Below, in pieces: positions 1 to 8,981 of a stretch of 64,000 bases of DNA. The notes beneath the pieces are model-generated. The model was not told where the DNA came from. It did not search any database and saw only the letters and a program-made list of their open reading frames with translations. The stretch's first letter is position 1, and the number at the start of each line of letters is the position of its first letter. Source of the DNA: Candidatus Palauibacter rhopaloidicola (GTDB lineage Bacteria; Gemmatimonadota; Gemmatimonadetes; Palauibacterales; Palauibacteraceae); the NCBI GenBank assembly GCA_026914155.1, contig JAPPGH010000010.1:62001-126000 (forward strand), read 5' to 3'. A program made the translations under genes and the position numbers.

Positions 1-1181
1 GACGTGCCGAGCAACCGCGCCATCTCGCCGGGATGCGGGGTCAGGAGGACGGAGCGGAGCGGTGCGAGCGGACCGAGCGGCGCCCCGGCCTCGGCCGCCT
101 CCGCCGAAAGCACGTTCAGCGCGTCCGCATCGAGGACGAGTGGGACGGACCCATCCTCCAGCACGCGCCGCATCAACTCGGCTCGTTCCGGCCCCGTTCC
201 CATACCCGGTCCGACCGCGACCGCGCCGGCCCAGTTCAGCGTCGACCGGACCCCCTCGGACGAGGACCAGTCGACGAATACGGCCTCGGGGACGCCGGTC
301 TGCACGATCTTCCGGTTCTCCGCAGCGCTCACGACGCGCACGATGCCGGCCCCCGCGCGGATCGCGGCGCGGGCGGCAAGCACCACGGCGCCGGCCATGC
401 CACGCTCTCCGCCCACGATCGCGAGATAGCCCGCGTCGCCCTTGTGGCCGTCGGCGGCCCGCTCTCCGAGGAGGCCGGCCACCCATGCCGCCGTCACGGC
501 CCGGGTGGACGGCGGGGGCTCCGGCGGCGGGAAGCCGATCTCCACCGAAATCAGGTCGCCGATGCGCTCGCGCGCCGGGAAACTCAGCAGGCCGGTCTTC
601 GGCCACCCGAAGGTGACGGTCAGGTCGGCCCGAATTGCGGCGCCCGGCACGCGACCCGTCGTAAAGTCCACGCCGCTGGGACCATCGGCCGCGACCACGG
701 CGGCCCGGGCTGCGTTCACGCGTTTGATGATCTTCGCCTGGGGCGGACGGGGGGCCGTCGTCAGGCCCGTCCCCAGAATGCCGTCGATGACGACATCGGC
801 CGCGGCGAGTTCCCGGTCCAGCGCTTCCGGCGGGTCGAGAGTCAGGCTCCAGCCCGCGAGAACATCCGGATCCGGGGTTCGGCTTCCGCACCGGAGGAAC
901 CCGACGGACCGTCCCCAGGCGGAGAGGGTCCGTCCCGCCACGAGGGCGTCGGCGCCGTTGTGGCCGCTTCCCGCGAGCACGGCGACGCGGCCGGCCGGGA
1001 ACCGTTCGTGCACATGGCGCGCCAACGCTCGACCCGCGTTCTCGATCAGCGCGCGTTCCGGTATCGCTCCCGATTCGATGGCGACGCGGTCGATCTCCGC
1101 CATCTCGGCCGCGGTGGGCAGCCAAACCTCGCGGGCGGCGCAGCGCCACCAGTCCGATGGCGGGAGGGCGGAAACCGGCAT
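1..1181 (-). CDS. nnr: Bifunctional NAD(P)H-hydrate epimerase / ADP-dependent NAD(P)H-hydrate dehydratase, 3' end cut by window edge
   Basis: Repairs hydrated NADH and NADPH: the N-terminal YjeF_N domain epimerises NAD(P)HX and the C-terminal carbohydrate-kinase-like domain dehydrates the S epimer. About 393 codons are visible from ATG 1181. The epimerase domain shows GSGHNGADALVAGR near residue 71 and ADGPSGVD near 166. The dehydratase domain begins near 245 with KGDAGYLAIVGG and carries VGPGMGTG near 323, LDADALN near 350 and LTPHPGEMARL near 380. The C-terminal 100 or so residues lie left of the window. It is the last visible gene of the leftward block. The ribosome site before ATG 1181 is weak, so the exact start is less certain than the identity. 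Confidence 0.93.
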   Translation of the reverse strand, partial: MPVSALPPSDWWRCAAREVWLPTAAEMAEIDRVAIESGAIPERALIENAGRALARHVHERFPAGRVAVLAGSGHNGADALVAGRTLSAWGRSVGFLRCGSRTPDPDVLAGWSLTLDPPEALDRELAAADVVIDGILGTGLTTAPRPPQAKIIKRVNAARAAVVAADGPSGVDFTTGRVPGAAIRADLTVTFGWPKTGLLSFPARERIGDLISVEIGFPPPEPPPSTRAVTAAWVAGLLGERAADGHKGDAGYLAIVGGERGMAGAVVLAARAAIRAGAGIVRVVSAAENRKIVQTGVPEAVFVDWSSSEGVRSTLNWAGAVAVGPGMGTGPERAELMRRVLEDGSVPLVLDADALNVLSAEAAEAGAPLGPLAPLRSVLLTPHPGEMARLLGT

Positions 1182-1221
1182 GGAGGGGCTCCGCGTGGCG
1201 GCGGAGTCTCCGCCGGGAAGG

Positions 1222-1419
1222 TTACTTGTAGGACTGCTGGACGTTACGCCCGAAGCTGATCTCACCGTTGTCGATGCGGATGTTGAACCCGCACTTGGGG
1301 TCCGAGCAGACCCATGCCTTGTACCGGATCGGTGCCCCGTCGCGTCCGTAGTCCGAAAGCGGGAGCAGAACCCCCTTCGTGCAACTCAAGCACTCCGTGA
1401 ACGACCCCGAATCGGCCAC
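1222..1419 (-). CDS. Small four-cysteine protein, possible zinc ribbon
   Basis: A 65-residue protein of unknown function. It has two cysteine pairs, CLSC at residues 10-13 and CSDPKC at 38-43, spaced as in a small zinc ribbon, followed by a hydrophilic tail. No signal peptide or membrane segment is visible. The start is GTG at 1419, chosen because GGGAGGGG lies about 8 bases upstream. It sits 30 bases after the Minf_1886-family gene and 40 bases before the NAD(P)HX repair gene, on the same strand, so the three are probably co-transcribed. The metal-binding role is inferred from cysteine spacing only. Confidence 0.75.
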   Translation of the reverse strand: MADSGSFTECLSCTKGVLLPLSDYGRDGAPIRYKAWVCSDPKCGFNIRIDNGEISFGRNVQQSYK

Positions 1420-1449
1420 GCGTTCACCCCTCCCCTTCCAGTTCCTCCC

Positions 1450-1812
1450 CTACGCGCTCCAGGGGTAGCTGTCCTCAAAAGCTTCGTCGAAGCTGAAGAG
1501 CCCCTCGAAGTCCTCTCGCGAATCGTCGGGTTGTTTGATCAGCACTCCACATTCAACCAGCGCGAAGACGATCTCGCCGATGTCCGTCGTGCCGTGCACG
1601 CCCCAATGCTCGAGTACGGTCCGCGCCAGAGGGCCGAACCGCTCCAGCGCGAGTTCCCGCACCGCGTCGGCGACTTCGGCGCCGCTGATGTGACGAGGCA
1701 GTTCCAGGCTGGACAATCGGCGCTGGAGGGCGGAGAGCAGGAACAGGTATGCGGCTTCCGTATACCTGGGGTTGCCCTTCCTGATGCCCGTCAGAACGCC
1801 CGCTGTGTCCAC
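1450..1812 (-). CDS. Minf_1886 family conserved hypothetical protein
   Basis: A 120-residue protein matching, from memory, the uncharacterised Minf_1886 family known from Planctomycetes, Verrucomicrobia and relatives. The family-like core is visible: YTEAAYLFLLSAL near residue 17, RHISGAEVADAVRELALE near 40, FGPLARTVLEHWGVHGT near 59, and DIGEIVFALVECGVLIKQ near 77, followed by an acidic C-terminus. No enzyme motif, signal peptide or membrane segment is seen. The start is GTG 1812 with GAGGTGAG just upstream. It is the first gene after a 122-base gap downstream of glyA that holds a plausible promoter. Function unknown. Confidence 0.8.
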   Translation of the reverse strand: MDTAGVLTGIRKGNPRYTEAAYLFLLSALQRRLSSLELPRHISGAEVADAVRELALERFGPLARTVLEHWGVHGTTDIGEIVFALVECGVLIKQPDDSREDFEGLFSFDEAFEDSYPWSA

Positions 1813-1881
1813 CTCTTCTCACCTCGTCCCAGGCCCCTTTCCCGGCCGTCATGCGCACCGCCCGCAAGGACATGAACGGCA

Positions 1882-1911
1882 AAGTTAGGCGGGAGAAAAA
1901 GTTGGCGTCAA
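1882..1911 (-). promoter_or_regulatory. Predicted sigma-70-type promoter for the Minf_1886 gene
   Basis: In the gap below glyA, reading leftward, TTGACG (1911-1906) is followed after 18 bases by TAACTT (1887-1882). The expected transcription start is near 1875, about 60 bases before the GTG start. The -35 box is strong and the -10 box is only moderate, so this is a prediction. Confidence 0.45.
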
Positions 1912-1934
1912 GCTACGCCCTCCCGTGAACCCCG

Positions 1935-3218
1935 TCATTTTTCCGGATAGAGCGGGAAATCCTCGCACAACGTCCGGACCTCGGCGTCGACCGCCGAGAG
2001 CGTCGCGGCATCGCCTTCGGAGCGCAGGGCGCGGTCCATGAGATCGGCGATTCCCTCCATTTCGTTCTCGCCCATTGAGCGGGTCGACACCGCGGCCGTC
2101 CCGATCCTGATGCCGGACGCCACGAAGGGCGACCGGGTCTCGAACGGTACGGTGTTCTTGTTGACGGTGATGCCCGCCCGACCCAGGAGGGCCTCCGCAT
2201 CCCTGCCCGTGAGATCCGTCGTCCGGAGGTCCACGAGGAGGAGGTGCGTATCCGTCCCTCCGGCCACGAGATCATAGCCGTGTTCGGCGAGCCGCCGTCC
2301 AAGCGCGCGGGCGTTGCGCACGACGAGATCCGAGTACTCGCCGAACTCGGGGCGCAGTGCCTCCCCGAGCGCGACCGCCTTCGCTGCGATCACATGCATC
2401 AGGGGACCGCCCTGGAGTCCGGGGAACACGGCCTTGTCGACCGCCTTCGCGTGCTCCTCGCGGCACAGGATGAGCCCTCCCCGCGGCCCGCGCAGCGTCT
2501 TGTGCGTCGTCGTCGTCACGACGTCCGCGTGCGGGACCGGGGATGGGTGGTGCCCGGTCGCCACGAGGCCGGCGATGTGCGCCATGTCCACGAGGACGCG
2601 GGCGCCGCACTCCTCGGCGATCTCCGCGAAACGCCCGAAATCGATCCGGCGGGGGTAGGCGCTGGCGCCCGCGATGATGACGGAGGGACGCACCTCCCGT
2701 GCGGTCGTCCGGAGCGCGTCGTAGTCGATCGTCCGGTCCGAAGCCCGCACCCCGTAGGGGACGACCCGGTACCACAGACCCGAGAAGTTGACCCTGGAAC
2801 CGTGCGTCAGGTGCCCCCCGTGCGAGAGATGCATGCCGAGGAGCGTCGCCCCGGGCTCGGTGAGCGCCTGGAGCGCGGTCATGTTCGCGCCGGAGCCGCT
2901 GTGCGCCTGGACGTTGTTGTGGTCCGCCCCGAACAGCCGGCGCGCTCGCTCGCGGGCGAGGTTCTCGACCTCGTCCACGAACTCGCAGCCGCCGTAATAG
3001 CGGCGCCCGGGATAGCCTTCCGCATACTTGTTCGTCATCACGCCGCCGGTCGCCTCGAGCACCCCGCGGGACACGAAGTTCTCGCTCGCGATCAGCTCCA
3101 GGCCCGTGCGCTGTCTCTCGAGCTCCCGGTCGATCGAGGCCGCCACCGCGGGATCCGTCTCGTGGAGCGGGCGCGGGTCCAGGGCGCCGATGGCTCCAGG
3201 TTCCGCCTTCGCACTCAC
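1935..3218 (-). CDS. glyA: Serine hydroxymethyltransferase
   Basis: PLP enzyme interconverting serine plus tetrahydrofolate with glycine plus 5,10-methylene-THF, the main cytosolic source of one-carbon units. It has 427 residues, normal for the family. Visible landmarks are [10 protein letters not shown] near residue 41, [12 protein letters not shown] near 74, HSGSGANM near 106 and the cofactor lysine in [14 protein letters not shown] (Lys240). The start is GTG 3218, whose bases overlap the TGA of the preceding acyl-CoA dehydrogenase gene (GTGA). It is the last gene of the tightly coupled Rex operon. Why a folate enzyme sits behind a C4 acyl-CoA pathway is not evident. Confidence 0.98.
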   Translation of the reverse strand: MSAKAEPGAIGALDPRPLHETDPAVAASIDRELERQRTGLELIASENFVSRGVLEATGGVMTNKYAEGYPGRRYYGGCEFVDEVENLARERARRLFGADHNNVQAHSGSGANMTALQALTEPGATLLGMHLSHGGHLTHGSRVNFSGLWYRVVPYGVRASDRTIDYDALRTTAREVRPSVIIAGASAYPRRIDFGRFAEIAEECGARVLVDMAHIAGLVATGHHPSPVPHADVVTTTTHKTLRGPRGGLILCREEHAKAVDKAVFPGLQGGPLMHVIAAKAVALGEALRPEFGEYSDLVVRNARALGRRLAEHGYDLVAGGTDTHLLLVDLRTTDLTGRDAEALLGRAGITVNKNTVPFETRSPFVASGIRIGTAAVSTRSMGENEMEGIADLMDRALRSEGDAATLSAVDAEVRTLCEDFPLYPEK

Positions 3219-4408
3219 ACGTATCCCCTCTCTCTGTAGAGTTGTCGCGCGATCAGGCTCCGGTGCATCTCGTTGGCTCCCTCGTAGATCTCCGTGACCT
3301 TCGCGTCCCGGAACAGACGTTCCACGGGGTATTCCCGCGAGTATCCATAGCCCCCGAACACCTGAACCGCCTCGCGGGCGTTCGTCATCGCGGTCTCGCT
3401 CGCGAACAACTTGGCCACGCTGGAGAGGCGGCGCGCCCGCGGGTCTCCCATGGTGTGCGCGGCGGCCGCCCGCTCGAGCAGCCCCCGGGCGGCCTCAAGC
3501 CGGGTCACCATGTCGCCGAGCTTGAATTCCATTCCCTGAAACTCCCGCAGCGAGCGCCCGAACTGGCGCCGCGTATCCGCGTATTCGAACGCCGCGTCCA
3601 CCGCGGCCGAGGCGATGCCGAGGGCCTGAGCCGCGATCCCGAGCCTCCCCGCCTCGAGGCCTTCGAGCGCATAGCTGAAGCCCCGGTTTACCTCACCTAC
3701 CATAAGTTCGTGCGGCAAAAATACATCCTTCAGAGACAAAGCGACGGTCTCCGAGCCCCGCTGACCCATCTTTCTCTCTTTCCTGCCGACCGACAGGCCG
3801 TCCGTCCCGCGCGGCAGGAGGAAGGCGCTGATGCCGCGCGATCCACGCCGGTCCTCCGCCGTGTCCGTCCTGGCGAAGGTCAGCACCACATCCGCGGAGG
3901 CGCCGTTCGTCACCCACATCTTCTCACCGTTGAGGATCCAACCGCCTTCCGTGGGCGTGGCCTGCGTACGAAGCGCCGCAGCGTCCGTGCCGGCGCCGGC
4001 CTCGGAGAGGGAGAAGGCGCCGAGGACTTCTCCGCTGGCCATTCGGGGAAGCCATTCGTCCCGTTGTGCCTCGCTTCCGCGGCGAAGCAGGATCGCGGCG
4101 GCGAGCGAGTTGTGGATGCTGACGGAGACCGCGACCCCCGCATCTCCCCAGGCGAGTTCCTCCAGCACGTAGAGGTACGTGACGAGGTCGAGCCCGAGGC
4201 CGTCGTACCGCTCCGGCACCCGCATAGCGAGGAAGCCGAGTTCGCCCAGTTCGTGGTGGATGTCGGCGTCGAAGCGATCCTCGTTCGCGTCCCGGGCCTC
4301 CGCCGTGGGCTGCAACCGCTCCTCGGCAAACTGGCGGGCGAGCGCGAGAATCTGTTCCGCCTCGGGCGAGAGTTCGAGCGCAGACCAGGAGCGGCGCCCT
4401 GTCATCAT
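3215..4408 (-). CDS. Acyl-CoA dehydrogenase (short-chain type)
   Basis: FAD flavoenzyme oxidising a short acyl-CoA to the trans-2-enoyl-CoA, passing electrons to ETF, or running in reverse in fermentative pathways. It has 397 residues from ATG 4408, which overlaps the upstream hbd stop as ATGA; the longer open frame upstream is antisense-type noise inside hbd. Visible are the mid-domain flavin region around [27 protein letters not shown], and the C-terminal [22 protein letters not shown] followed by the catalytic-base motif EIYEGANEM. Its neighbours, a dehydrogenase, a thiolase and Rex, suggest butyryl-CoA or crotonyl-CoA as substrate. No ETF genes are present in the window. Confidence 0.95.
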   Translation of the reverse strand: MMTGRRSWSALELSPEAEQILALARQFAEERLQPTAEARDANEDRFDADIHHELGELGFLAMRVPERYDGLGLDLVTYLYVLEELAWGDAGVAVSVSIHNSLAAAILLRRGSEAQRDEWLPRMASGEVLGAFSLSEAGAGTDAAALRTQATPTEGGWILNGEKMWVTNGASADVVLTFARTDTAEDRRGSRGISAFLLPRGTDGLSVGRKERKMGQRGSETVALSLKDVFLPHELMVGEVNRGFSYALEGLEAGRLGIAAQALGIASAAVDAAFEYADTRRQFGRSLREFQGMEFKLGDMVTRLEAARGLLERAAAAHTMGDPRARRLSSVAKLFASETAMTNAREAVQVFGGYGYSREYPVERLFRDAKVTEIYEGANEMHRSLIARQLYRERGYV

Positions 4409-5271
4409 GCCTCGGAGTAGTCGTAGAAGCCGCGGCCCGTCTTCCGGCCCAGCCTGCCGGCGGCGACGTACTTCGCGAGCAGCGGACACGGGCGATACTT
4501 GGAGTCGCCGAGTTCCGCGTGCAGGACGCGCATGATGGCGAGGCACGTGTCCAGCCCGATGAGGTCGGCGAGCGCCAGCGGTCCCATGGGATGGTTCATG
4601 CCGAGCTTCATCACGGTGTCCACGGCCTCGGCCTCCGCCACGCCCTCCATGAGGCAATACACGGCTTCGTTGATCATCGGCATGAGGATCCGGTTGGCGA
4701 CGAAGCCGGGATAGTCGTTCGCCAGGACCGCCGTCTTCGAGAGCCGCGCGCAGAGGCCGAGCGTGAGGTCGGCCGTCTCGTCGGAGGTCTCGAGCCCCCG
4801 GATCACCTCGACGAGGTGCATGACGGGCACCGGGTTCATGAAGTGCATCCCGATCACGCGCCGCGGGTCCGCGGCGTGCGAGGCGATGCGGGTGATCGAG
4901 ATCGAACTCGTGTTCGACGCGAGCAGCGTTTCCGGACTCACGACGGCGGACAACTCCTCGAAGAGCCGGAACTTGAGCCTCGGATCCTCGCTCGCGGCCT
5001 CGACGACGACTTCCGCATCCCCGAGCGCCGCCAGCGAGGGCTCCGTGGCGATCCGTTCGAGCGCCGCCCGGGCCTCTTCGGCGGAGATCCGGTCGCGGCG
5101 GGTCTGGCGCACGAGGTTTCGCTCGATGGAGGCGCGCGCGCGGTCGAGTGCCTCCGGGTCCACGTCCACGAGGCGGACGTCGATGCCGACGAGCGCGAAA
5201 ACGTGGGCGATGCCGCTTCCCATCGTACCCGCGCCGACGACGCCCACCCGCGACACGTCACCCGCGCGCAT
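4405..5271 (-). CDS. hbd: 3-hydroxybutyryl-CoA dehydrogenase (3-hydroxyacyl-CoA dehydrogenase)
   Basis: NAD(P)-dependent interconversion of acetoacetyl-CoA and 3-hydroxybutyryl-CoA. It has 288 residues, close to the usual 282. The N-terminal Rossmann motif [18 protein letters not shown] starts near residue 9, the acidic NAD-selecting region [11 protein letters not shown] follows, the catalytic-histidine segment [12 protein letters not shown] is near 140, and the C-terminal domain has [15 protein letters not shown] and [16 protein letters not shown]. Start ATG 5271 is preferred because GGGAG lies 5-6 bases upstream; ATG 5283 is an alternative. It overlaps the CPBP gene by 14 bases and the acyl-CoA dehydrogenase gene by 4. 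Confidence 0.95.
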   Translation of the reverse strand: MRAGDVSRVGVVGAGTMGSGIAHVFALVGIDVRLVDVDPEALDRARASIERNLVRQTRRDRISAEEARAALERIATEPSLAALGDAEVVVEAASEDPRLKFRLFEELSAVVSPETLLASNTSSISITRIASHAADPRRVIGMHFMNPVPVMHLVEVIRGLETSDETADLTLGLCARLSKTAVLANDYPGFVANRILMPMINEAVYCLMEGVAEAEAVDTVMKLGMNHPMGPLALADLIGLDTCLAIMRVLHAELGDSKYRPCPLLAKYVAAGRLGRKTGRGFYDYSEA

Positions 5272-6160
5272 CGAGGCTCCCATCGGCGCCGGGGCTTCCC
5301 GTTGTCGTCGACAACCGGGAACCGGCGCGGCTTCGCGACCCGGAGACCCGCCACAGCCAGACGGTGCCAAGCGCGGTCACGAACGTGATGACCAGCGCAC
5401 CTTCGGGCCCGAAGGCGCCGCCTGTCCACAGCACCGGACCCGTGACGGCGGCTTCGAGACCGGAGATCGACACGTCGAGCCCGCTCACGGGCAGGCCGCT
5501 CGCCGCCATCACCCAGTTCCAGCCGAAGTGGAGGCCCGTGACGAACCACAGGCTGCCGGACCGCCAGTACGCCACACCGAGCAGCACGCCGGCCAGAGTC
5601 AGGTTGACCAGCGCCAGCGGCGTCACCCCCGGGTTGGCGCCGTGCATGAGACCGAACGCGACGGAGGTCGCGACCACGGCGGGCACCGGCCCGAATCGGA
5701 CGTGAAGCACGCGGAAGGGATACCCTCGGAAGAGGAGTTCCTCCGTGAACGCCGCCGCCAGCAACAGGGCCGAGACCTTCACTCCCGTGAGGAGAGGTGC
5801 GGCGGAGGCCGTCCACGAGACCCAGCCCGGCGCGGCCAGGGTGAGAATGGCCGCGCCGATGATCGCAAGTCCCGCCAGCACGCCGGAACCGAGTTCGGCG
5901 AGACCGGGAAGCCCGCGGCCCAGTCCAAGCGCGGACAGCGGGCGCCTGTCGATGCCGACGGCCAACAGGCAGGTGGCCGCACACGCCGCGAGCAGCACCG
6001 GCGCGACGTTCCGCCAGTCGACGGCCTCCGTCGCCTCGACGCCCGGAAGGCCGGCGATGACCGCGACCGCGAACCCGAGCACCAGTCCGAAGGCGATGAA
6101 GAGGCCGGCGAATGCCGCCAGCCTCCCGGCCCAGGCCCAGCCTTCAGGCTTCACGTTCAC
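5258..6160 (-). CDS. CPBP (CAAX/Rce1-like) intramembrane metalloprotease
   Basis: A multi-pass membrane protein of 300 residues from GTG 6160, whose GTGA overlaps the thiolase stop. An upstream in-frame ATG (6205) exists inside thiolase but is less likely. Several hydrophobic helices are visible. The conserved Abi/CPBP motifs are present: EELLFRG (the EExxxR motif), FGLMHG and HFGWN, which together supply the metal-site glutamates, histidines and asparagine. Family members cleave prenylated or other membrane proteins; some act in bacteriocin immunity. The substrate is unknown. Its place between thiolase and hbd, with overlaps on both sides, implies co-translation with the C4 enzymes. Confidence 0.93.
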   Translation of the reverse strand: MNVKPEGWAWAGRLAAFAGLFIAFGLVLGFAVAVIAGLPGVEATEAVDWRNVAPVLLAACAATCLLAVGIDRRPLSALGLGRGLPGLAELGSGVLAGLAIIGAAILTLAAPGWVSWTASAAPLLTGVKVSALLLAAAFTEELLFRGYPFRVLHVRFGPVPAVVATSVAFGLMHGANPGVTPLALVNLTLAGVLLGVAYWRSGSLWFVTGLHFGWNWVMAASGLPVSGLDVSISGLEAAVTGPVLWTGGAFGPEGALVITFVTALGTVWLWRVSGSRSRAGSRLSTTTGSPGADGSLDARG

Positions 6161-7368
6161 CGGCGCTCGACGCTCATCGCGACGGCGTTGCCCCCGCCGA
6201 GACACAGGGTGGCCATCCCCCGCTCGACGTCACGGTCCCGCATGGCATGGAGGAGCGTCGTGAGGATCTTGGCGCCCGAGGCCCCGATCGGGTGGCCGAG
6301 GGCGATCGCCCCGCCGCGGACGTTCACACGATCGAGATCCAGTCCCAGTTCGCGGGCATCCGCAAGACACTGGACGGCGAACGCCTCGTTCATCTCCACG
6401 AGCCCGTAGTCGGCGACGACCGTCCCGTCGAGCGTCATGAGCTTCCGCACGGCGGCGACGGGGGCGAAGAAGAGATCGCGGGGCGCGGTCGCGCCGACGG
6501 AATAGGCCCGGATCCGCGCCAGGATCGGAAGACCGTGCGCGGTGGCGTACGCCTCGGACGCGACGACGGTGGCCGCGCCCCCATCGTTGAGGCCGGGCGC
6601 GTTTCCGGCCGTGACGCTGGGCTCGGTTACTTCCGGGGGAGCATCTCCCGCGAAAGCGGGTCTGAGCTTCCCGAGCGCCTCGAGCGACGTGCCGCGCCGT
6701 GGCGGCTCGTCCGTCTCGATGGTCACGGTTCCCCTGCGGGTCTCGACGTGGACGGGGACGACTTCCGCGGCGAATTCCCCGGCATCGATCGCGTGGATCG
6801 CCTTGTCATGGCTGCCGAGCGCGTAGGCATCCTGATCCGCCCGGCTCACCCCCGCCTTGTGGGCCGTGTACTCGGCGTGACCGCCCATGTGGCAGGTACC
6901 GAACGCGCACCACAGCCCGTCGTGTATGAGGCCGTCGACGAGCGAGCGGTCGCCGAACTTCACTCCCTCCCGGTGTCCCCGGAGGAGATAGGGGGCGTTC
7001 GACATCGACTCCATCCCGCCGGCCACGACGACCCGGGCGTCACCGGCCTTTATCGCCTGCGCCGCCAGCATGACGGCCTTCAGGCCGGAGCCGCAGACCT
7101 TGTTCACGGTCACCGCCGGGACCGTCACAGGCACCCCGCCGCGGATCGCCGCCTGGCGGGCGGGCGCCTGTCCGACCCCCGCCTGCACGACGTTCCCCAT
7201 GATCACGTCGTCGATCTCGTCCGGGTCGACCCCGGCCCGGTCGACCGCCGCCGAGATCGCGAGGGCGCCGAGATCCGGGGCTGCGAGGGAGGAGAGTCCG
7301 CCCATGAAGCGGCCCGTGGGGAGCCGCGCGGCGGAGATGATGACCGGGATTCTGTCGCTATCGCTCAT
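6157..7368 (-). CDS. thl: Acetyl-CoA C-acetyltransferase (thiolase)
   Basis: Condenses two acetyl-CoA to acetoacetyl-CoA, or runs in reverse for beta-oxidation. It has 403 residues, typical. The nucleophile Cys92 lies in [12 protein letters not shown], followed by [13 protein letters not shown]. The C-terminal catalytic set is visible: [17 protein letters not shown], and CLGGGNA with Cys389. The start ATG 7368 lies inside the first copy of a 13-base tandem repeat, 2 bases past the exonuclease stop. With hbd and the acyl-CoA dehydrogenase it supplies three of the four core steps between acetyl-CoA and butyryl-CoA; a crotonase is not in the window. Expected to be under Rex control. Confidence 0.97.
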   Translation of the reverse strand: MSDSDRIPVIISAARLPTGRFMGGLSSLAAPDLGALAISAAVDRAGVDPDEIDDVIMGNVVQAGVGQAPARQAAIRGGVPVTVPAVTVNKVCGSGLKAVMLAAQAIKAGDARVVVAGGMESMSNAPYLLRGHREGVKFGDRSLVDGLIHDGLWCAFGTCHMGGHAEYTAHKAGVSRADQDAYALGSHDKAIHAIDAGEFAAEVVPVHVETRRGTVTIETDEPPRRGTSLEALGKLRPAFAGDAPPEVTEPSVTAGNAPGLNDGGAATVVASEAYATAHGLPILARIRAYSVGATAPRDLFFAPVAAVRKLMTLDGTVVADYGLVEMNEAFAVQCLADARELGLDLDRVNVRGGAIALGHPIGASGAKILTTLLHAMRDRDVERGMATLCLGGGNAVAMSVERR

Positions 7369-7396
7369 GTCTATCGCTCATGCCTATCGCTCATGC
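7358..7396. repeat. Three tandem copies of a 13-base unit across the exonuclease-thiolase junction
   Basis: CTATCGCTCATG plus one pyrimidine occurs at 7358-7370, 7371-7383 and 7384-7396. Read leftward each copy supplies an ATG-AGC-GAT-AG string. The unit is not a multiple of three, so one copy encodes the last residues and TAG stop of the exonuclease and another carries the thiolase ATG. Confidence 0.95.
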
Positions 7397-8279
7397 CGTC
7401 GTTGGCGCGTTCGTGCCGTTCGGAATGCCGGCCCCGCCGCCTGCCGCGCCCGCGTGTCGGAACCGGCCCAAGCGCTTTTCGGAGCGCGGGCCACGTCGTC
7501 CAGCCCCGCCGCTCCGCGTCCGCGAGCATGCGGACGAGGATACGCGCCGTCGCGACCGCATCGCCGCGCGCGCGGTGACGTTCCCGGATCTCGATCCCGT
7601 AGTAGTCGGCGACCGAGTCCAGGCCTCGACGCTCGAGCCCCGGCAGCAGTCGGCGCGCCATGTGGACCGTGCACAAGCGAGGTCCGCGCGGGAGGCCGGC
7701 CCCCGCCCGCCGCATCTCGGCGCGCAGGAAGCCCCAATCGTACGCCGCGTTATGCGCGACGAAAACCCGCCCGCGGAGGCGCCCGCGCACCCGATCGCAG
7801 ATCTGCGAGAAACTCGGCGCTCCGTGCGTCATCTCGGTGCGGATGCCGGTGAGACGCGTGATCCACGGCGGAATCGCCACGCCGGCATCCACGAGGGTCG
7901 AATAGCATCCCCCGATGGCCCCGCGATCCACGTCCACGATCGCGATCTCGACCACGCGGCCGTTCCTGCCCGCGATCCCACCGTTCGTCTCGACGTCCAC
8001 GACCGCGTATCGGAGGTCGTGCAGCCTCCTGGCCGTCGGCTTCCGGGTCCGTCGGTCTCCCCCGGCCAGCCGCCACGCATCGCCTCCCTCCTCGTCGCGG
8101 GCCACCTCGGGCATCCCGTCGAGCAACTGTGCGACGAGCCGGCGGGCCATGGCCGGCGGACAGCCGTGCATTCCGAGCACCTCGGCCGCGAGGTCGACCG
8201 ACGAGCGGGGACCGTCCTCGAGCCGCCGCAGCACCTTGCGCACCAGCACACCGTCGGACGCGAAGTGCACGCCCGTCAC
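7371..8279 (-). CDS. DnaQ-like 3'-5' exonuclease (DEDDh family)
   Basis: A 302-residue protein with an N-terminal region of about 80 residues of unclear fold and a C-terminal exonuclease domain like the DNA polymerase III epsilon subunit. The DEDDh residues are visible: DVET (Exo I), HNAAYDWGFL (Exo II) and the H-RARGDA segment (Exo III). The start is GTG 8279, overlapping the rex stop as GTGA; the longer frame that enters rex is rejected. The last seven residues and the stop fall in a 13-base repeat. It could be a proofreading or repair nuclease, or an oligonucleotide-degrading enzyme. Its place directly behind rex in a C4 metabolic operon is unexplained. Confidence 0.88.
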   Translation of the reverse strand: MTGVHFASDGVLVRKVLRRLEDGPRSSVDLAAEVLGMHGCPPAMARRLVAQLLDGMPEVARDEEGGDAWRLAGGDRRTRKPTARRLHDLRYAVVDVETNGGIAGRNGRVVEIAIVDVDRGAIGGCYSTLVDAGVAIPPWITRLTGIRTEMTHGAPSFSQICDRVRGRLRGRVFVAHNAAYDWGFLRAEMRRAGAGLPRGPRLCTVHMARRLLPGLERRGLDSVADYYGIEIRERHRARGDAVATARILVRMLADAERRGWTTWPALRKALGPVPTRGRGRRRGRHSERHERANDGMSDRHER

Positions 8280-8923
8280 GCGCCGCTCCCCGTACGCCGA
8301 CCCGCCTCGGACATCAGGTAGCTCAGGCCCTCCAGTTCGAGCACGATGTCCACGGTGCGGATCGGCACGCCGTTCACCTCGGACAGTTCGATCGGGGCGA
8401 AGTTGAGGATCGCGCCCACGCCCGCGCGCTCGAGTTCCGCGGCGATCTCGGCGGCCACGTCCGTCGGGGTCGCGACGACCCCGATCTCCGCCCCGCACTC
8501 GGCGATGACCGGCCGGAGTTCCGCCATGGGACGAATCCTGAGTCCGTAAGCCGTTGTCCCGATCTTCGCCTCGTCGACGTCAAAGGCCGCGACGACATCG
8601 AATCCGCGTGCCGCAAGCCCGCCGTACCCGAGCAGCGCGGACCCGATCTTGCCGACGCCCACCAGCGCGATCCTCCAACTGCGCGAGAGCCCGAGGATCT
8701 CCTCCAGCGCGCGCACGAGCCCTTCGACCGAGTATCCCCGCCCCCGTTTCCCGAACGAGCCGAAGTGGCTCAGGTCTTTCCGGACCTGGGCCGAGGTCGC
8801 CCCCGAAGGTTCGGCAAGCTGCGAGCTGGATACGAACTCCACGCCGGATCGCTCAAGATCGCGCAACATGCGGAGATACAGGGAGAGGCGCCGAACCGTC
8901 GAATCGGAAATTCTGCCGCTCAT
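8276..8923 (-). CDS. rex: Redox-sensing transcriptional repressor Rex
   Basis: Winged-helix repressor whose C-terminal Rossmann domain reads the NADH/NAD+ ratio; NADH binding releases it from DNA. It has 215 residues, normal. The N-terminal DNA-binding domain has STVRRLSLYLRML, SSSQLAEPSGATSAQVRKDL and SHFGSFGKRGRGY. The Rossmann motif LVGVGKIGSALLGY is near residue 85. Start ATG 8923 is chosen because AAGGGCG precedes it and the family begins here; the ATG-like codon 8 codons upstream overlaps the operator. The first gene of an operon with thiolase, hbd and acyl-CoA dehydrogenase, the same class of targets Rex controls in Clostridia. Confidence 0.97.
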   Translation of the reverse strand: MSGRISDSTVRRLSLYLRMLRDLERSGVEFVSSSQLAEPSGATSAQVRKDLSHFGSFGKRGRGYSVEGLVRALEEILGLSRSWRIALVGVGKIGSALLGYGGLAARGFDVVAAFDVDEAKIGTTAYGLRIRPMAELRPVIAECGAEIGVVATPTDVAAEIAAELERAGVGAILNFAPIELSEVNGVPIRTVDIVLELEGLSYLMSEAGRRTGSGA

Positions 8924-8931
8924 GCCCGCCC

Positions 8932-8949
8932 TTGTGAAAGGTTTCACAA
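8932..8949. promoter_or_regulatory. Rex operator (ROP box) at the rex promoter
   Basis: TTGTGAAA-GG-TTTCACAA is an inverted repeat perfect in both 8-base arms and matches the known Rex site TTGTGAA-N4-TTCACAA. It starts 4 bases downstream of the predicted -10 box and covers the expected transcription start, so bound Rex should block its own operon. Confidence 0.92.
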
Positions 8950-8952
8950 ACC

Positions 8953-8981
8953 AAGATAGGGCCGGCCCGTGCTCAACTCAA
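8953..8981 (-). promoter_or_regulatory. Predicted sigma-70-type promoter of the rex operon
   Basis: Reading leftward, TTGAGT (8981-8976) and TATCTT (8958-8953) are separated by exactly 17 bases. The -35 box overlaps the rsmA stop codon. The expected start near 8946 lies inside the Rex operator, which makes promoter and operator support each other. Confidence 0.7.

Noticed and set aside
33-1875. Long plus-strand open frames over the left end
   Set aside because: They are shadows of the nnr, four-cysteine and Minf_1886 genes on the minus strand; the minus-strand products have family motifs and the plus-strand ones do not.
3215-4657. 480-codon start for the acyl-CoA dehydrogenase
   Set aside because: The first 83 residues are read inside hbd, are arginine/glycine-rich and match nothing. 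ATG 4408 overlaps the hbd stop as ATGA and gives the normal length.
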